From assembly GCA_006384855.1 (NCBI GenBank), contig VCJN01001755.1, positions 62,001 to 126,000 of the forward strand: a DNA stretch of 64,000 bases, read 5' to 3'. Below are positions 10,159-21,088 of the stretch, piece by piece. Each line of letters opens with the position of its first letter. The first letter of the stretch is position 1. The notes under the pieces are model-generated. The model worked only from the letters and a program-made list of their open reading frames with translations, was not told where the DNA came from and did not search any database. This DNA is from Tetraselmis striata. Lineage: Eukaryota > Chlorophyta > Chlorodendrophyceae > Chlorodendrales > Chlorodendraceae. Made by a program: the position numbers and the translations under genes.

Positions 10159-13100
10159 CGCAGGACGACAAGATAAAAGTCTATGTGCATCAGAAAACAC
10201 CACGGATACAGCACGGAATTACCGACTCGACGCTGCAAAACAATTAGTTTTTGGGACCCCGCAAGCCAAATTTAACGGCACTGCACATCTGGAAACGTGT
10301 CGGACCACACCGGCACACACATTCATTCGCGGAATCGCCGACACAATTCGTCATTTTGGGGTTCCGCCGACCCAATGGCGCGTGCACATGCACGCAATCA
10401 CTCTCAGGCAGGCGCGAACACACTCACCTCGGCATTCCCGAATTGAGCCCGCATCATGATGGCCAGCATCGCCAGCTCCGCGCGCGAGATCTCGTCCTCG
10501 TCCGCCTTGAGCAGCGCCTCGGAGTGCGCGTCGGTGGCCGCCGCCAAACCGTCCGGCTCCCGGCTCAACTGGGGCCGCACAGGACGGGGCGGGGTCAGCA
10601 GGGAGTGCACCCGAGAGGGAGAGGGGGGGGGGGGGGGGGGGGGGGCAATGGTATTTTGCAGCCCCAGGTACCATGATGGTTAATCGTTAGCCCATAATCC
10701 TCCATGCCGACCCTCAGCAGGGCTGTGCTCAAAAGTCCATTTGAAGCCCACTTGACACTCATGACGGGAGAGCTAAGCGCAGTTATGGAGTGACGAACTG
10801 ACGCGGGTTTCGGGCAATCGACATCAGCTTATCTCACGCTTGGACCCCCTTTCCCGTTCATGATTTAGCTACATGGTTACGCTTCTCTGCCTAGCCTAGT
10901 GTGTAGTGGCGTACTGTTGAAGGCGAATTCGTAAGCTACGGGAACCTCCTCCAAGTTGGTGTAACCACGCTGCCCCCAGGGGCTCCGTGAGGGTTCCCAG
11001 CGGGTCACCGAGTCGGCTTGATACAATTGAGGCAGCAATTCAGGGTGCTTGCGCACAAAGCGCAAGTCGTGGTCCGCCAGGCGGGGGCGGTCACAGCTGA
11101 GCGCGGGGCAGACCTTGAGCAGGACGGCGATAACCGCGTCCGCCACCATGTCGCCCGCTGCTCCGCCCTGGCCAGCAGAGAGGGCCGATCTCACCGTCAG
11201 CAGTCACCACATGGGAGGATGCCAATGGGCGGTAACCCTGCCGCTAAATCCGTGCGCATTGCCGCCGGGGGAGGGGAGAGGGGGGGGGGGGGGGGGGGTG
11301 CTTGTCCTGTGCATGGCAGCGACATCCAACTGCATGACGGCGGGGAAACAGCCTAATTGTGTTCAGTGCGATGGCGGACCTTGGCATCAATCTCGAAATC
11401 GGTGTCAACACGCGATCAAAACTATGCGCGCCGACAAGACCCCTTAATACAATAAGAATCTCAAATGGGCCTTGCATGCAACCGACAAGAGCATTCGATC
11501 CAGGCCGGTAACAGTTCTGACTACATGGAAGCCCTGGCAGGCAGGGCGGATTGTTCTTAGTCGCAGTGCTCTTTTGACTGCGTCGGCGCCTGTACATAGG
11601 TAGGATGCAGACATTTGGATGCACCGAAACAGTGAATTGGGTTCGCGGGTCGAAACAACAATGAATTACTTTTCAGCAACGAGTCGGGTGATCCGTGTGG
11701 TATTCCGGGTGCATTGTGATACATTTCACGATAAATGTGGTTTTTACCTGTCCGCCGAGGTGTGGAGGAGAGGGGGGGGGGGGGGGGGGGGGTAAAGCGA
11801 TAAAATACCGCAAACCTTAATTAAGCGTGGTGACGGAGGAGCACAGCCTAGATGTTGTATGGCAGCGGAGTGATGCGCTCCATGCCAAAGATAGCGGGCA
11901 TCAAGGCAATGCGCTGAAATCATAAATTGAATAGCGAAATCCGACACAGTAATATGGTCCGCAAGTTTTTTGGGTGGGGGGAAGCGGGGGGGGGGGGGGG
12001 GGGGGGGGGGGCTTGCGCACCTGCCACTCCATGATGACGTACGCCGAGGCGCCCCCCTTGGCGGGCTTGTGCGTAACGGTCAGCGTCTCCCCCACCGAGA
12101 TCTTGGCCTCCTCCTCCGCCGCCTCCTCCCCGCCCGATGGCGGCGGCGAGCGCGAGCCCACGCGCAGCGCATGGACGCCCTCAAACATAGCCTGCGGCGC
12201 ATGCCGGCGTGGGTTAGCGCTCAAGTCTGCCGCAGTCTGTATAGTGCTGCAGTCTGTATGGCGCCCCTTGCCGCCGCGCACCGCCGGTGCCACATGACGG
12301 CGCGGGGATACCAAGACTGCGAATAAGAACCCGCCCTGCGTGCCGGAGGTCACGTAAAACGGAACAGGCCCCGTAGTTCGCAAGTGAGTTTGTCATCAGG
12401 CAGCAGCATCTGCTGCTGCTGCTGCTGCTGCTGCCGGAAGCGCTGCTCCGGGCGCGGGTCTCACCTCCAACGACAGCCGGATGGCGGCAAAGGGCTGCGC
12501 GATGGCCAGCGCCTGGCGCTGCGTGACGGAGCCCGTCCGGATGCTGCGCGCCGGGCACACAGCGCAGATGTCAGACGAGCCAACAGCTCCGGGGTGTATT
12601 GCGCAGTGCGCCGATCCAATTCAACTGGGTTCGCGGTTCACAAAGGTACCGGACTGCTGCGCACAACCGGGACGGACTTTCCGTGCTTCATTCCTGGCGC
12701 AGGCTGACAGATTTCCGCGGGTGCCGACGCGGTAATGACAACACTGCGAAAGAACCCGCCCTGCCTGCCACCAGAGGTGAAATGTGGACGAACCCGGATG
12801 TTCCTATCATGGGTTGCATGCAAGCCCAGTCTGAGGCTTATAATAAGGGTTTCTTTAGGTGTGGTTTCATAGGTGTGTCTTTCATGTACGACTACGAAGC
12901 CTTCCGAGTGACTTGCCTGGAGAGCCTGACCTGGGTTTGGAGATGATTCAAGATTGACGAGTTAAATATTGTAGTACGAGTAGACTTGGAAAAATCCCAG
13001 TGCCTCCGTTTATTTATCCCAGTGCCTCAGTGCCCAGATTCCCCGCGCTTTTGCGGCCCGTCATTCCTGATTAGGCGTAATTTCACCAGGTGTTAATCGT

Positions 13101-14503
13101 GATAGGATGTGTGTCACACTGACTGACTGACCGCCTTTAGGCACGGCGGCACCGGTTGGTGAATAAAGTTTTCCCTTCCTCGCAAGAGGTTCATAAACGA
13201 TGACAAGTCATGACCCAAGTCTTGGCGGCGCCAAGGGCTGCACACGGTGCGGCTCTGGGAAGGCCCCCACCCGGTGTAGGACACCAGGTCATCCGGGTGC
13301 ATCAACTTGAAGTCGTTGCCGCGCTGGACCATCACGCCCCGCAGCGGCTTGCCATCCTCCGGCACCTGCGTCCGCAAGGGAATTAAAGCGCACCGTTCGA
13401 GCCGACGTGCGCTCGGCCAATGAATGCATGCTGTCAGGAGGGAGGTCGGGGGATGAGACGCATAAGACGGGGAAAGGGGAAAGACACGGGTCACGACGCG
13501 GTAATGGGAACACTGCGGGGGACAAACCCCGGAAATGCGGATATAAACGGGTGAGAAACACCGGATATGAACGCAACTGTGGTGGAACTACAGCAGATGT
13601 GCCTATGGGGGTGCCGACGCACCCATAGGAACCCTTGTCATAAGCCTCTTATTGCGCTTGCATGCAGCCTATGCAACCATTCGATGTAGTTACGCCATAG
13701 AATCGTCCAGATTTGACCTCTGGCAGGCAGGGCAAGTTCTCAGCCGCCGTGTTTCTAGCCCCGCGCCGGCACCCGTAGAACCAACAGTGGCGGAACCATA
13801 GCGGACGGTCCTATAGGTTGGCATGCAACCCCAACGTGAGGCTTGTGTAACAGGTTCCTATGGGTGCGTCAGCATCCTTACACAGCAACCAGGTTCGCGT
13901 GCAGCCGGAGAGAATGGAACCGGCAGGACGGATGCGGGAGCCGTGGCCAGAGCGCCCCCACCTTGGCGGCCATCTGCCCCACCACCTGCGCCACGCGGCG
14001 CGCCTTGCAGACCAGCTCCAGCGGCTGCCCGTTGCGCGGCGTGTGCACCTGGCGCTCGATCTCCGCGGTCACAGCGCCCTGCTCGAGCGCGCGCTTCAGG
14101 CGCCCCATCTCGGTCGCCTCGCCGTGCACCAGCACGATGTGCGGCGGCCGCAGCTCGTCCATGAAGCCGCTCGTCTGCAGCACCACGGGGAAGGCGTGTC
14201 AAGAGATGCCGCGTAGCGATCAATTGGGACCGCGGGACACGAAAACACTGAATCCGTTGGCGCCACCGAGTCGCAGTTTTGTGTACCGTCTGCGGTGTTC
14301 TGATTCACCTCCAAACAAATACAGTGCCACCCCCTTCTTGAGAGCGTTAAACAGAGTATAACTAGCATGTATAACATTCCATTTAATTATTGGGTTCGCG
14401 GGTCCAAAAAAATTAATGGAATGTTGTGCAGCGACGAGTCGGAAGATCCGTGTGATATCTGCGGTAATTTCTGCGTATCACTCTTTTCGCGCTGGAGGTG
14501 ATG

Positions 14504-14534
<31 letters not shown>

Positions 14535-17500
14535 GGGGAAACACATATATACCGCAAACCCACAGTGTGGTTACGGTGCGGCACATGCACAGCTGATATC
14601 CGCGGCATCGCCGGCAGAGCCGCCGCGCACTGCCTGGCCTGGCACACAAATGATGACTTCAACGGGAAGGGAGGGTTGCCTGTGGGTAGTCGGCGTGGGC
14701 GCTGAAGGAGATGGCCTCCACCGTCATGCGCAGCGGCTTCTTCAGGCCCGACTTGCTCATGATCTCGGACGGCTCTGCCAGGATCTCGCGGGCCATGGTG
14801 CCCTGGACGGCGAAATCCGCGATGATGACGCCGTTCCTGCCGCCGCGGTACATGCCAACATATCAGCGCACAGGCACATGCACCCCTTGGGGGTTGGGGG
14901 GCTGCTCATGGGCCGGGTGAGCCCAGGGGCCGGCACCCTCACCGCTTGTCCTCGCACCAGGCCTCCAGCAGCTCGCGGCTGACGCCCGACTGCAGCATGG
15001 AGGGGGTGGCCATGACCACGCAGGCGCCCACGTCATCGAAGTGCGCCGAGGAGAGATGCTTGATCCGGCTGAAGAGGAAGGGGTTGCGGTGCTCCGCCTC
15101 AAATGCCTCCTGCAGGCGCGTGGACAGGCTTTCACGCAAGAGCAAGACTCCATCGGTGCCGCAGCACTTGTGAGAAACCATCCACACGCTGCAACAAAGA
15201 TCCCGCTCTGCCTGCCAGAGGTCAAATGTAGATGGAACTAATGTAGATGGAGTTATAGCGCAACTACAGAATGTTCTTGTTGGTTGCTTGCAAGCCCAAT
15301 CTGAGCTCCATAACAGGAGCCCAAGGGTTCCTGTAGATGCGTCGGCACCCGTACAAGGCCAAGAGCAATGAACATAGAATGCAGCCTCTCCCCTAACACA
15401 AACATGCACATGCACAGATACATAAACGTACACCTAACCATGTGTCAGTGCCAGTGGATCTGCCATCTATGTGCACGGGTGCCGACACAGCCAAAAAGGC
15501 CCCTTACTGTAAGCTTCATGTTGAGCTGGCTTGCATGCAAACTATACGAACATCCGCTACAGCGCTTCCGCTGTAGGGTCGTGTACATTGGACCCCTGGC
15601 AAGTAGGCCGGGTTCTCATTTGCAGTGCCCTCATTGCCACCTCGGAAGCCATACGTATAGATATATAGATGGTATATGTTACCCCTATACGTGCGTGTGT
15701 GTGTGTGGGGGGGGGGGGGGGGGGGGGTCGGTAAGCTTCGGTGTGCGTTTGTGGGTGTGTCGGTAATCCTGCCATGGGGAAGGCTGTCACGCGCATTGCG
15801 GAGCCCGGCAGACCTTGATATCGTCGTTCATCATCTCAATGTAGGTTTGGTACACGCTCAGCGCGCGGCGCGCGAGGCCCGAGGCCTGGTAGATGGGCAC
15901 GTTGTGGATCTCGGGGTGCGCTTCCCAGTAGTCGTTCAGGATGAGCAGCAGCTCCTGCGCGCGGCCGAGCGCCACCACCGGCAGCAACACGCGCCCGCCG
16001 CGCTCCACCACGGTGCGCACCTGGCAGGGGGGCGCCCGGCACAGCGCCACACTCAGCGCCGCTTCGCGCCCGGCGGCAGGGACAGTGCGCAGCGCAGCGG
16101 GGCCGCGGGGCCGCCGCCGCACCATCTCCACGAACCGCTGCTCGCGCTCCTCGCGGGCGCTGTGGCTCGCCACGCCGTACGTGGACTCCACGATGACGAT
16201 GTTGGGCGGCTCGTCGGGGGTGTCGGCGCCCGGCAGGTGGCGGTCCGCCTGCGTGCAGCCGCGGCAACGGAGCCACGGGCCGTCAGCCCCCCACCCCCCC
16301 CCCCCCCCCTGCAGTGCCGTCTGCAGGCCCGCGTAGGCGCGGGGGGTGGGGAGTGCAGCCGCACCTTGCGCGAGTAGTCGCCGGTGTAGAGGCAGCGCAT
16401 GCCTGCGCCCGGGGCAGGTGCAAAGGTGAGCCAGGCCTGGCACGCTCTGGGCCGCCAGTGTATGTCGTATTCAGGGTGTGCGGCGGTGTGGGGCGGGCGC
16501 GGGGGGGTTACCCTCGATGTTGACCATGAACATGCAAGCGCCCAGCACGTGGCCCGCGGCGTAGGGCGTGATCTGCCGAGGCAGCAGCGGTGAAGGCAAG
16601 CATCAGATCCCACCTGGTTCGAAGAGGATTGGGGTGGGCATTGGGGTGGGGGTGCCGGGAGGGGGGGAAGGGGGAAGGGGGGGGGGCTCACAATGATGCC
16701 GTTGCCCAGGTCCAGGGTCTGCCGGAAGTTGATGACCTCCACCTTCTCCATCGCCGCCTCCAGGTCGTCCCGCGTGAATAGCGCCTCGTCCGAGCTGCCC
16801 TTTGCCACCTCCACAAAGTCCTGCGCAACCGCACCGCCACGTCAGCGCCGGCCTGCCCCCCCCCCCCCCCCCCCCCCCCAAATGCCTGTCTCAGCGCGTC
16901 CACGCACCTGCAACAGGGTGTGGAAGATGGCCTTGGTGGGATGCGTCATGAAGATGCGCCCCCTGAAGTTGGTGTGCCCCACGACGTACGGCACCGCCGC
17001 GCAGTGGTCCAGGTGGAAGTGCGTCACAAGCATCACGTCCACCGTGCTGAGGTCCACTTCGTCCAGGTAGGGCAGGCTGGCCATGCCGGAGTAGCCGGGA
17101 TGGATCCCGCAGTCCAGCATCACGTTCTTGCCGCGGTAGCTGTGCCACATCCAGATTGTGTTTTAGGGGGATGTGGGGAGGACCTGGGACAGGATGGACC
17201 CGGGGCGATCCTAGGATATCCAGATATCCAGGACACTACCCGTTCATACTGTATACGAGAGATAAATACAGGTACGGTGGATAGATACATCAGGTGCCAG
17301 CATATCATTTTGCGGGTCGCTCCGGTGGCGCGCTCACCTGAGGATGATGCAGCTGCGGCCCACCTCCTGGCCCGCGCCCAGGGGCGTGATGGTCACCACG
17401 TCCTCCTCCGCTGCGTCAGCCGCCTGAACGGGGACCACTGCTCCGATCGAGGCGCGCGCACGGGGGAGGGGGGGGGGGGGGGGAGGGGGGTGTCAGACAC

Positions 17501-17573
17501 CACGCCACCAGTCCCCGGGAGGGGGGGCATAGTGATCAGATACACCGATCGGTAACTACGGTAGGAAAGGGGG

Positions 17574-17609
<36 letters not shown>

Positions 17610-17649
17610 CACCTGCGGCTTTCCGCTTGGGCGGGGCGGGTGCCGCCAT
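9584..17649 (-). CDS. CPSF73: CPSF73, pre-mRNA 3' end processing endonuclease
   Basis: Metallo-beta-lactamase/beta-CASP nuclease that cuts pre-mRNA at the poly(A) site in the nuclear CPSF complex. Seventeen exons: 17613-17649, 17338-17410, 16908-17139, 16692-16820, 16512-16572, 16365-16402, 16123-16248, 15814-16020, 14943-15109, 14680-14836, 13962-14174, 13271-13365, 12465-12543, 12021-12191, 11114-11167, 10428-10568, 9584-9763. They give 719 residues, against about 690 in plants and animals, in phase throughout. Visible landmarks: [16 protein letters not shown], the zinc motif [28 protein letters not shown], the beta-CASP block [23 protein letters not shown] and VLVHGE; all metal ligands are kept. 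A Glu-rich insert ([11 protein letters not shown]) near residue 560 is a local expansion. Intron 10 has a GC donor. The N-terminus is the least certain part. Introns are loaded with R1, R2 and G tracts. Confidence 0.95.
10130..10262 (-). repeat. R2 repeat copy ending in a G tract (CPSF73 intron)
   Basis: On the minus strand: GGCTTGCGGGGTCCCAAAAA, later GTCGAGTCGGTAATTCCGTG and CTGTATCCGTGG, ending directly in the 31-base tract at 10127-10157. It shares its order of motifs with the other R2 copies. Confidence 0.65.
10300..10378 (-). repeat. R2 repeat copy, partial (CPSF73 intron)
   Basis: Minus strand begins ATTGGGTCGGCGGAACCCC, then AAAATGACGAATTGTGTCGG, matching the first half of R2. No G tract is attached. 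Confidence 0.5.
11450..11592 (-). repeat. R1 repeat copy (CPSF73 intron)
   Basis: Reverse-oriented R1: the outer end reads CAGGCGCCGACGCAG on the minus strand, followed by CTAAGAACAATCCGCCCTGC and CTGCCAGGGC, with GCATGCAAGGCCC near the other end. Confidence 0.6.
11636..11792 (+). repeat. R2 repeat copy ending in a G tract (CPSF73 intron)
   Basis: ATTGGGTTCGCGGGTCGAAA, AATGAATTAC, GCAACGAGTCGGGTGATCCG, TGTGGTATTCCGGG, then a run into the 21-base G tract at 11772-11792. Confidence 0.7.
12400..12433. repeat. CTG/CAG trinucleotide repeat
   Basis: GCAGCAGCAT then eight CTG units, ending at the CTGCCGG boundary. It lies 32 bases past the donor of CPSF73 exon 13, so it is intronic and not a poly-Gln tract. 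Confidence 0.85.
12718..12865 (+). repeat. R1 repeat copy (CPSF73 intron)
   Basis: Starts CGGGTGCCGACGCGG, then AAGAACCCGCCCTGCCTGCC, GGTTGCATGCAAGCCCAGTC and TGAGGCTTATAATAAGGG. The right terminal inverted repeat is degraded. Confidence 0.65.
13608..13775 (-). repeat. R1 repeat copy with both inverted ends (CPSF73 intron)
   Basis: Bounded by GGGGTGCCGACGC on the left and GCGCCGGCACCCG on the right. The interior reads R1 in reverse (GCTTGCATGCAGCC, TTTGACCTCTGGCAGGCAGG). At 168 bp it is a good full-length example. A partial R1 lies immediately to its left from about 13490. Confidence 0.65.
14225..14300 (+). repeat. R2 repeat copy, partial (CPSF73 intron)
   Basis: ATTGGGACCGCGGGACACGA, AAACACTGAATCC, CACCGAGTCGCAG: the first half of R2, no G tract. 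Confidence 0.45.
14389..14538 (+). repeat. R2 repeat copy ending in (GT)n then a G tract (CPSF73 intron)
   Basis: ATTGGGTTCGCGGGTCCAAA, AATTAATGGAATGTTG, GCGACGAGTCGGAAGATCCG, TGTGATATCTGCGG, then a GT run and the 21-base G tract at 14518-14538. The flank ACATTCCATTTAAT is the reverse complement of the internal ATTAATGGAATGT, so the 5' end can fold into a hairpin. Confidence 0.7.
15183..15351 (+). repeat. R1 repeat copy (CPSF73 intron)
   Basis: CCCGCTCTGCCTGCCAGAGG, TCAAATGTAGATGGAACTA, TTGCTTGCAAGCCCAATCTG, ending GCGTCGGCACCCG. Confidence 0.6.
15476..15640 (-). repeat. R1 repeat copy (CPSF73 intron)
   Basis: Left end CGGGTGCCGACAC; interior is R1 reversed (GGCTTGCATGCAAAC, CCCCTGGCAAGTAGGCCGGG, TTCTCATTTGCAGTGCC). 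The intron then runs through a GT repeat into a 21-base G tract (15707-15727). Confidence 0.6.
17577..17608. repeat. Poly-G tract, 32 bases, in CPSF73 intron 1
   Basis: Lies four bases from the exon 1 splice donor (17613 is the last exon base). On the transcript it reads as C. A tract this close to the donor could affect splicing or sequencing accuracy. Confidence 0.95.
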
Positions 17650-17949
17650 GGTGGGCCCTCGCGGCTCCCGCAGGGAGGCAACCGTGTGGGATGGTAGGCC
17701 TGAGGGGCCGCCAGGTTTGGATGACCGGGTCTGAGGCGGCCTTCGACTTCGACTTCTTCGTCGTGTCGCGCTTGCTCATCGCGTCTGGCGTGCGGATGCC
17801 GGCCCGGGGCGGGTGCGCTGTACGCGCGGCGCCGACGACGACGCGCTAAATACATAATCCTCAGTTGCAAATAAATAAGCACGTATGGGTAAAGGCCGTA
17901 AGGCCATCACAGCGAGATTTGTTTTTTTTGTTATTTACTATCTATATTA
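17650..17949. other. Upstream region of CPSF73
   Basis: Probable promoter and leader. A GC-rich minus-strand frame starting at 17779 encodes a Lys/Ser-rich stretch (MSKRDTTKKSKSKAASD), but it is not in phase with exon 1 without another intron. No TATA box was identified with confidence. Confidence 0.35.
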
Positions 17950-18866
17950 GGGTTTTCACAAATGCGCACTACAAACAGAACTAACAGCAACTATGAAAGG
18001 TTGCCAGCAAAAGAGAGACATAAGCCAGTTTTTTTTGGCCTCCGGGACAGGACGATTGTCACCAGTGAAGCCCTTGTAGCGTCTCTACACCGGCCGTCTA
18101 GGCAGCAATCCAGTTACGGAAATCCCTGGGTAGGCGACGCTCCGTTATAGTTTTTTTTTCCGTAAAAAAACTGTGACTATGACTTGATGACTATGGCTCC
18201 GTTATAGTCATCAAGCAAATTGCCGGAGCATTATGTAAGAATGCTCGGATCCGAGCTTGATCCGAGCAGGCGTGTCAAGCTCGGATCCAACGACTGCTTT
18301 ATTTGCGGGCTGCAGAGCGCCACAAAATCCAGAAGTATGACGAGGGTGTCCAAAACGCCGCCGGCATGCTTCGCTTTGTTCCTTTCGCCGTTTCCGAGTT
18401 TGGCTCGCTGGCCCCGCACGCCGAGGCTTTCTTGGTGGAGCTCGCGAAAGCTAGCCACACACACACACACAGGCCAAAAAATCGGCCAGCTCTTGTCTGC
18501 GTGGCGCCGCCGTTTCTCCTTGCTCATCAACATGGCACATGCAGACAATGTTCTTGGCGGGGTCGCGGCCGCGCGTGCGGCACGTGATGGTGCTCATGCG
18601 CCTGCGTCACGTCGCTCGTCGGCATGTGTTGCTATGACCCGGGTCATTGGCTGCAAGCGTCCTCGCCGCGGCTGATAGCCTACCCCGGGGCGGGGGTCCC
18701 TTCGGTTCTTGGCAGCTAAGTGACTTCGTGGTTCCCTTGGCTCCTTCTTGGTTCTTGGCTCCTTGTCCTTCTGCTCGACCTTGGTTTCAGGCTTATGTCT
18801 CTCTTATGCGGGCAACCTTTCATAGTTGCTGTTAGTTCTGTTTGTAGTGCGCTTTTGTGAAAGCCC
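17950..18866. mobile_element. 917-bp element with 77-bp terminal inverted repeats
   Basis: The left end GGGTTTTCACAAATGCGCAC and the reverse complement of the right end, GGGCTTTCACAAAAGCGCAC, start inverted repeats that match over about 77 bp with five differences. The element is flanked by TTA on both sides (17947-17949 and 18867-18869), a 3-bp target duplication. TTA duplications with GG-starting ends fit the PIF/Harbinger superfamily. No transposase is visible. The interior (about 18310-18680) carries pieces resembling the C-terminal part of LINE polyproteins: a block VPFAVSEFGSLAPHAEAFL and a later SAWRRRFSLL in another frame. Confidence 0.7.
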
Positions 18867-18896
18867 TTATGTAGTACAAAAATAAAAAAATCTGTA

Positions 18897-19035
18897 AGAG
18901 AATTTCAACACTGTTGGATCACCGTCTAAAACACTGCCATGAAAATACCCGGCACTTACCACGAAAGGTCCGCCCTACCCGTTTGGGCGTCGGCCCATTC
19001 GAGTATATAAATGCGAGTTGGGGCAAGCCCAACCC
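18897..19035 (+). repeat. Repeat also present inverted at 51.1-51.2 kb
   Basis: GAATTTCAACACTGTTGGAT, CACCGTCTAAAACACTGCC, GGTCCGCCCTACCCGTTTGG and GCGTCGGCCCATTCGAGTA all recur in reverse at 51105-51235. There the piece is joined directly to sequence matching 18027-18240. Confidence 0.75.
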
Positions 19036-20241
19036 TCAGAGTAAAGCATTTCGGGAGTGCGATAGCGACGACTACATGTGCAACACAGAAGGCAATGTGA
19101 GGGAGGGCCCGACGCCATAGCGGGAAAAATTTCCCATTCCCAGTAAAATCCAGGGCGCCGTGAAGGGAGGGGGGGGACCCCGCCCAAAATAAAGGCAGCG
19201 AGATTTGTTATTTGCGCTAATGTTGACGGCGCTAATGCGCCACATTCCCCGAGGGTCCCCGAGAACTCCGAGCAAACTGCCGCCGCCCCTGCTTATGCTC
19301 TGATCTGACCGAAAGCCAGTTACCTATATAAGCCAATGCAACGCCAAAGACCCGTAACATTCGGTTCTTGCAATCTTTGTCTCTCAATAACTGCATGTGC
19401 ATTACAGTACCTGTACCTGTACCTTACAAAATCACCTTATCCTGGCTTGTTGCGTATAATTGTCATCACGTGATACAGCAAGATCCTTGCAAAAGCTGAT
19501 ACAGCAGGGTACTGGTGTGATTTACAAAAAGGGCAGTTCCCCAGAATTAGAAAATCAACACAGCAAGGGTACTGGTACCTGTGCCTCTGTCGCGGGGAGG
19601 ATGAACGTGAGAGGATGACCAAACCCTACAAGACCTAATAACCCTTCAACCCGTACCATGTAGACACAATGACCCGGGACCCGTCACCCGATGCGCCACT
19701 TGCCACCTGCTGCGCACCGTCACCCGATATTGTCCAGCCTACATACATGTCACCCCGTAGAACAGCTTTGTAACAATTTTTCCACCTTCCACAACGTTCG
19801 TTTCCCGAGAACCTCTTTAGCTTGCTGATCCCTGCTACCTCTCACACCATCTCCCTACACCTTCAAACCAGAATCTTCACGGTAGAAGTACTGGCACCGG
19901 TGACATAACAGCCACGAGTAATCAAACTTCTATATCGATACCAATATGACCGGTTAAGCCCTTCCAATTCTTTTTTTTAATCCGTGTCATCAGCGACTCG
20001 CGTAGTCTGCGCGCGGGGCCCGGCCTGCTAGCTCCGCCTGCGAGAGTGCTAGCCTGCGATCAGTTACCCCGCTCTTCCGCCAGCGCTTCCTGCGTACTCC
20101 GTTGAATGTGCTGCATGTACCCTCATAGTAGCTCCACCCCCCCCCCCCCCCCTCCCCCCCCCCCCAAAAGGTGGGAAGCGCTGAACATTATTCTGACTTG
20201 TCTTCGCAAGCGGTGCGGTTACACCATCTTCTCCCCGCACA
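19036..20241. other. Intergenic region before the 20.2 kb gene
   Basis: No gene recognised from 19036 to 20241. It contains GTACCTGTACCTGTACC words near 19408-19425 and a C-rich run (20137-20165) about 75 bases before the start codon at 20242, probably in or near the promoter or 5' leader. Confidence 0.45.
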
Positions 20242-20930
20242 ATGGGTAAGAACCGGAACAAGTTCAAGCAGGAGGGCGGGGTCGCGGCGGGCCAGCCGGC
20301 CTCATCGGCGGGCGTCGCGAAGCGAGGACTCTCGGCAACGCCTGGCAGCGGGGGTGCCCGGGCAGCGGCCTGTCAGGGCAGCGGGGCGCCCGCCATCGGC
20401 AGCTCGCGGGCGGCAGCGGTGGCGTCGGAGGACGCGGGGGCGGAGCCGAGCGGGCGGGACGCCGCGCCGCCGCCATCGACGGAGGGACCGCCGTTCCGGC
20501 TGGCGGTGCAGCCGGTGAAAAGCAAGTACGGCGGCATGGGGTTCGCCAAGCCCAGCGTCTTCATTAACCTGCACGACGCCACGTTCGACGACAAATTCGA
20601 GGCGGTGTTCTACGAGCACGTAAAGGGCTGGGCGGGGTTCAGCTACACCAAGGTATGTACACTGGCCTTCGCGACTCGCCAGCTGAGCCATGGCACCTTC
20701 AACAGAGGTTAAACGGGCGCTGCTCGGGCTGTGCATCGCTGTGCATGTGAACCTAGACGCGGAAAAAGGAGGAGCAGAAGGGGATGCTGTGGAAGCAGCG
20801 GCTGCTGGCCAAGCAGGGCAAGCCGGTGCCGCAGGCTGCGCCCGCCGCCGCCGCACCGCCAGCGGGGCTCACCAAGAAGCAGCGCCGGCGTCTACGGGCG
20901 GAGCAAGAGATCATGGCCTTCAAAGACTGA
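20242..20930 (+). CDS. Small basic protein of unknown function, two exons
   Basis: Exons 20242-20652 and 20757-20930 (GT-AG, phase 0) encode 194 residues. The N-terminus is basic (MGKNRNKFKQEGG) and is followed by a low-complexity Ala/Gly/Ser/Pro region to about residue 95. An ordered core follows (KYGGMGFAKPSVFINLHDA, then FDDKFEAVFYEHVKGWAGF). After the junction comes a charged segment (TRKKEEQKGMLWKQRLLAKQ), and the protein ends in KKQRRRLRAEQEIMAFKD. The core looks conserved rather than random, and the charge pattern suggests a nuclear or nucleolar, RNA-associated protein, but that is inference and I do not recognise the family. A TGTAA signal lies 63 bases past the stop. Confidence 0.75.
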
Positions 20931-20992
20931 ACCCCCTTCTCTCCCCTTCGGCGCGCACCCACCCACCCACCCACCCACCCCCCGGTTCCCCC

Positions 20993-20997
20993 TGTAA
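20993..20997 (+). terminator. TGTAA poly(A) signal of the 20.2 kb gene
   Basis: CCCTGTAAGCAC, 63 bases past the TGA at 20928-20930. Confidence 0.7.
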
Positions 20998-21050
20998 GCA
21001 CAGCCCATGTCCAAGTGCACCAGCCCCCCCAGGGGTGTGTCGATATCTCC

Positions 21051-21055
21051 TTACA
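21051..21055 (-). terminator. TGTAA poly(A) signal of the Rab GGTase beta gene
   Basis: TGTAA on the minus strand, 34 bases past the stop at 21089-21091. It faces the plus-strand signal at 20993-20997 with 53 bases between them. Confidence 0.7.
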
Positions 21056-21088
21056 TGTCTAGGCCACTGGAGGGGGGTGCCGTCGGGC

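Noticed and set aside
12384..12450. Poly-Gln coding tract in CPSF73
   Set aside because: The CTG run lies beyond the exon 13 donor (12465), so it is intronic.
10351..17822. Long plus-strand frames opposite CPSF73 exons
   Set aside because: They are shadows of the GC-rich minus-strand exons; only the minus strand gives conserved motifs and consistent splice phases.
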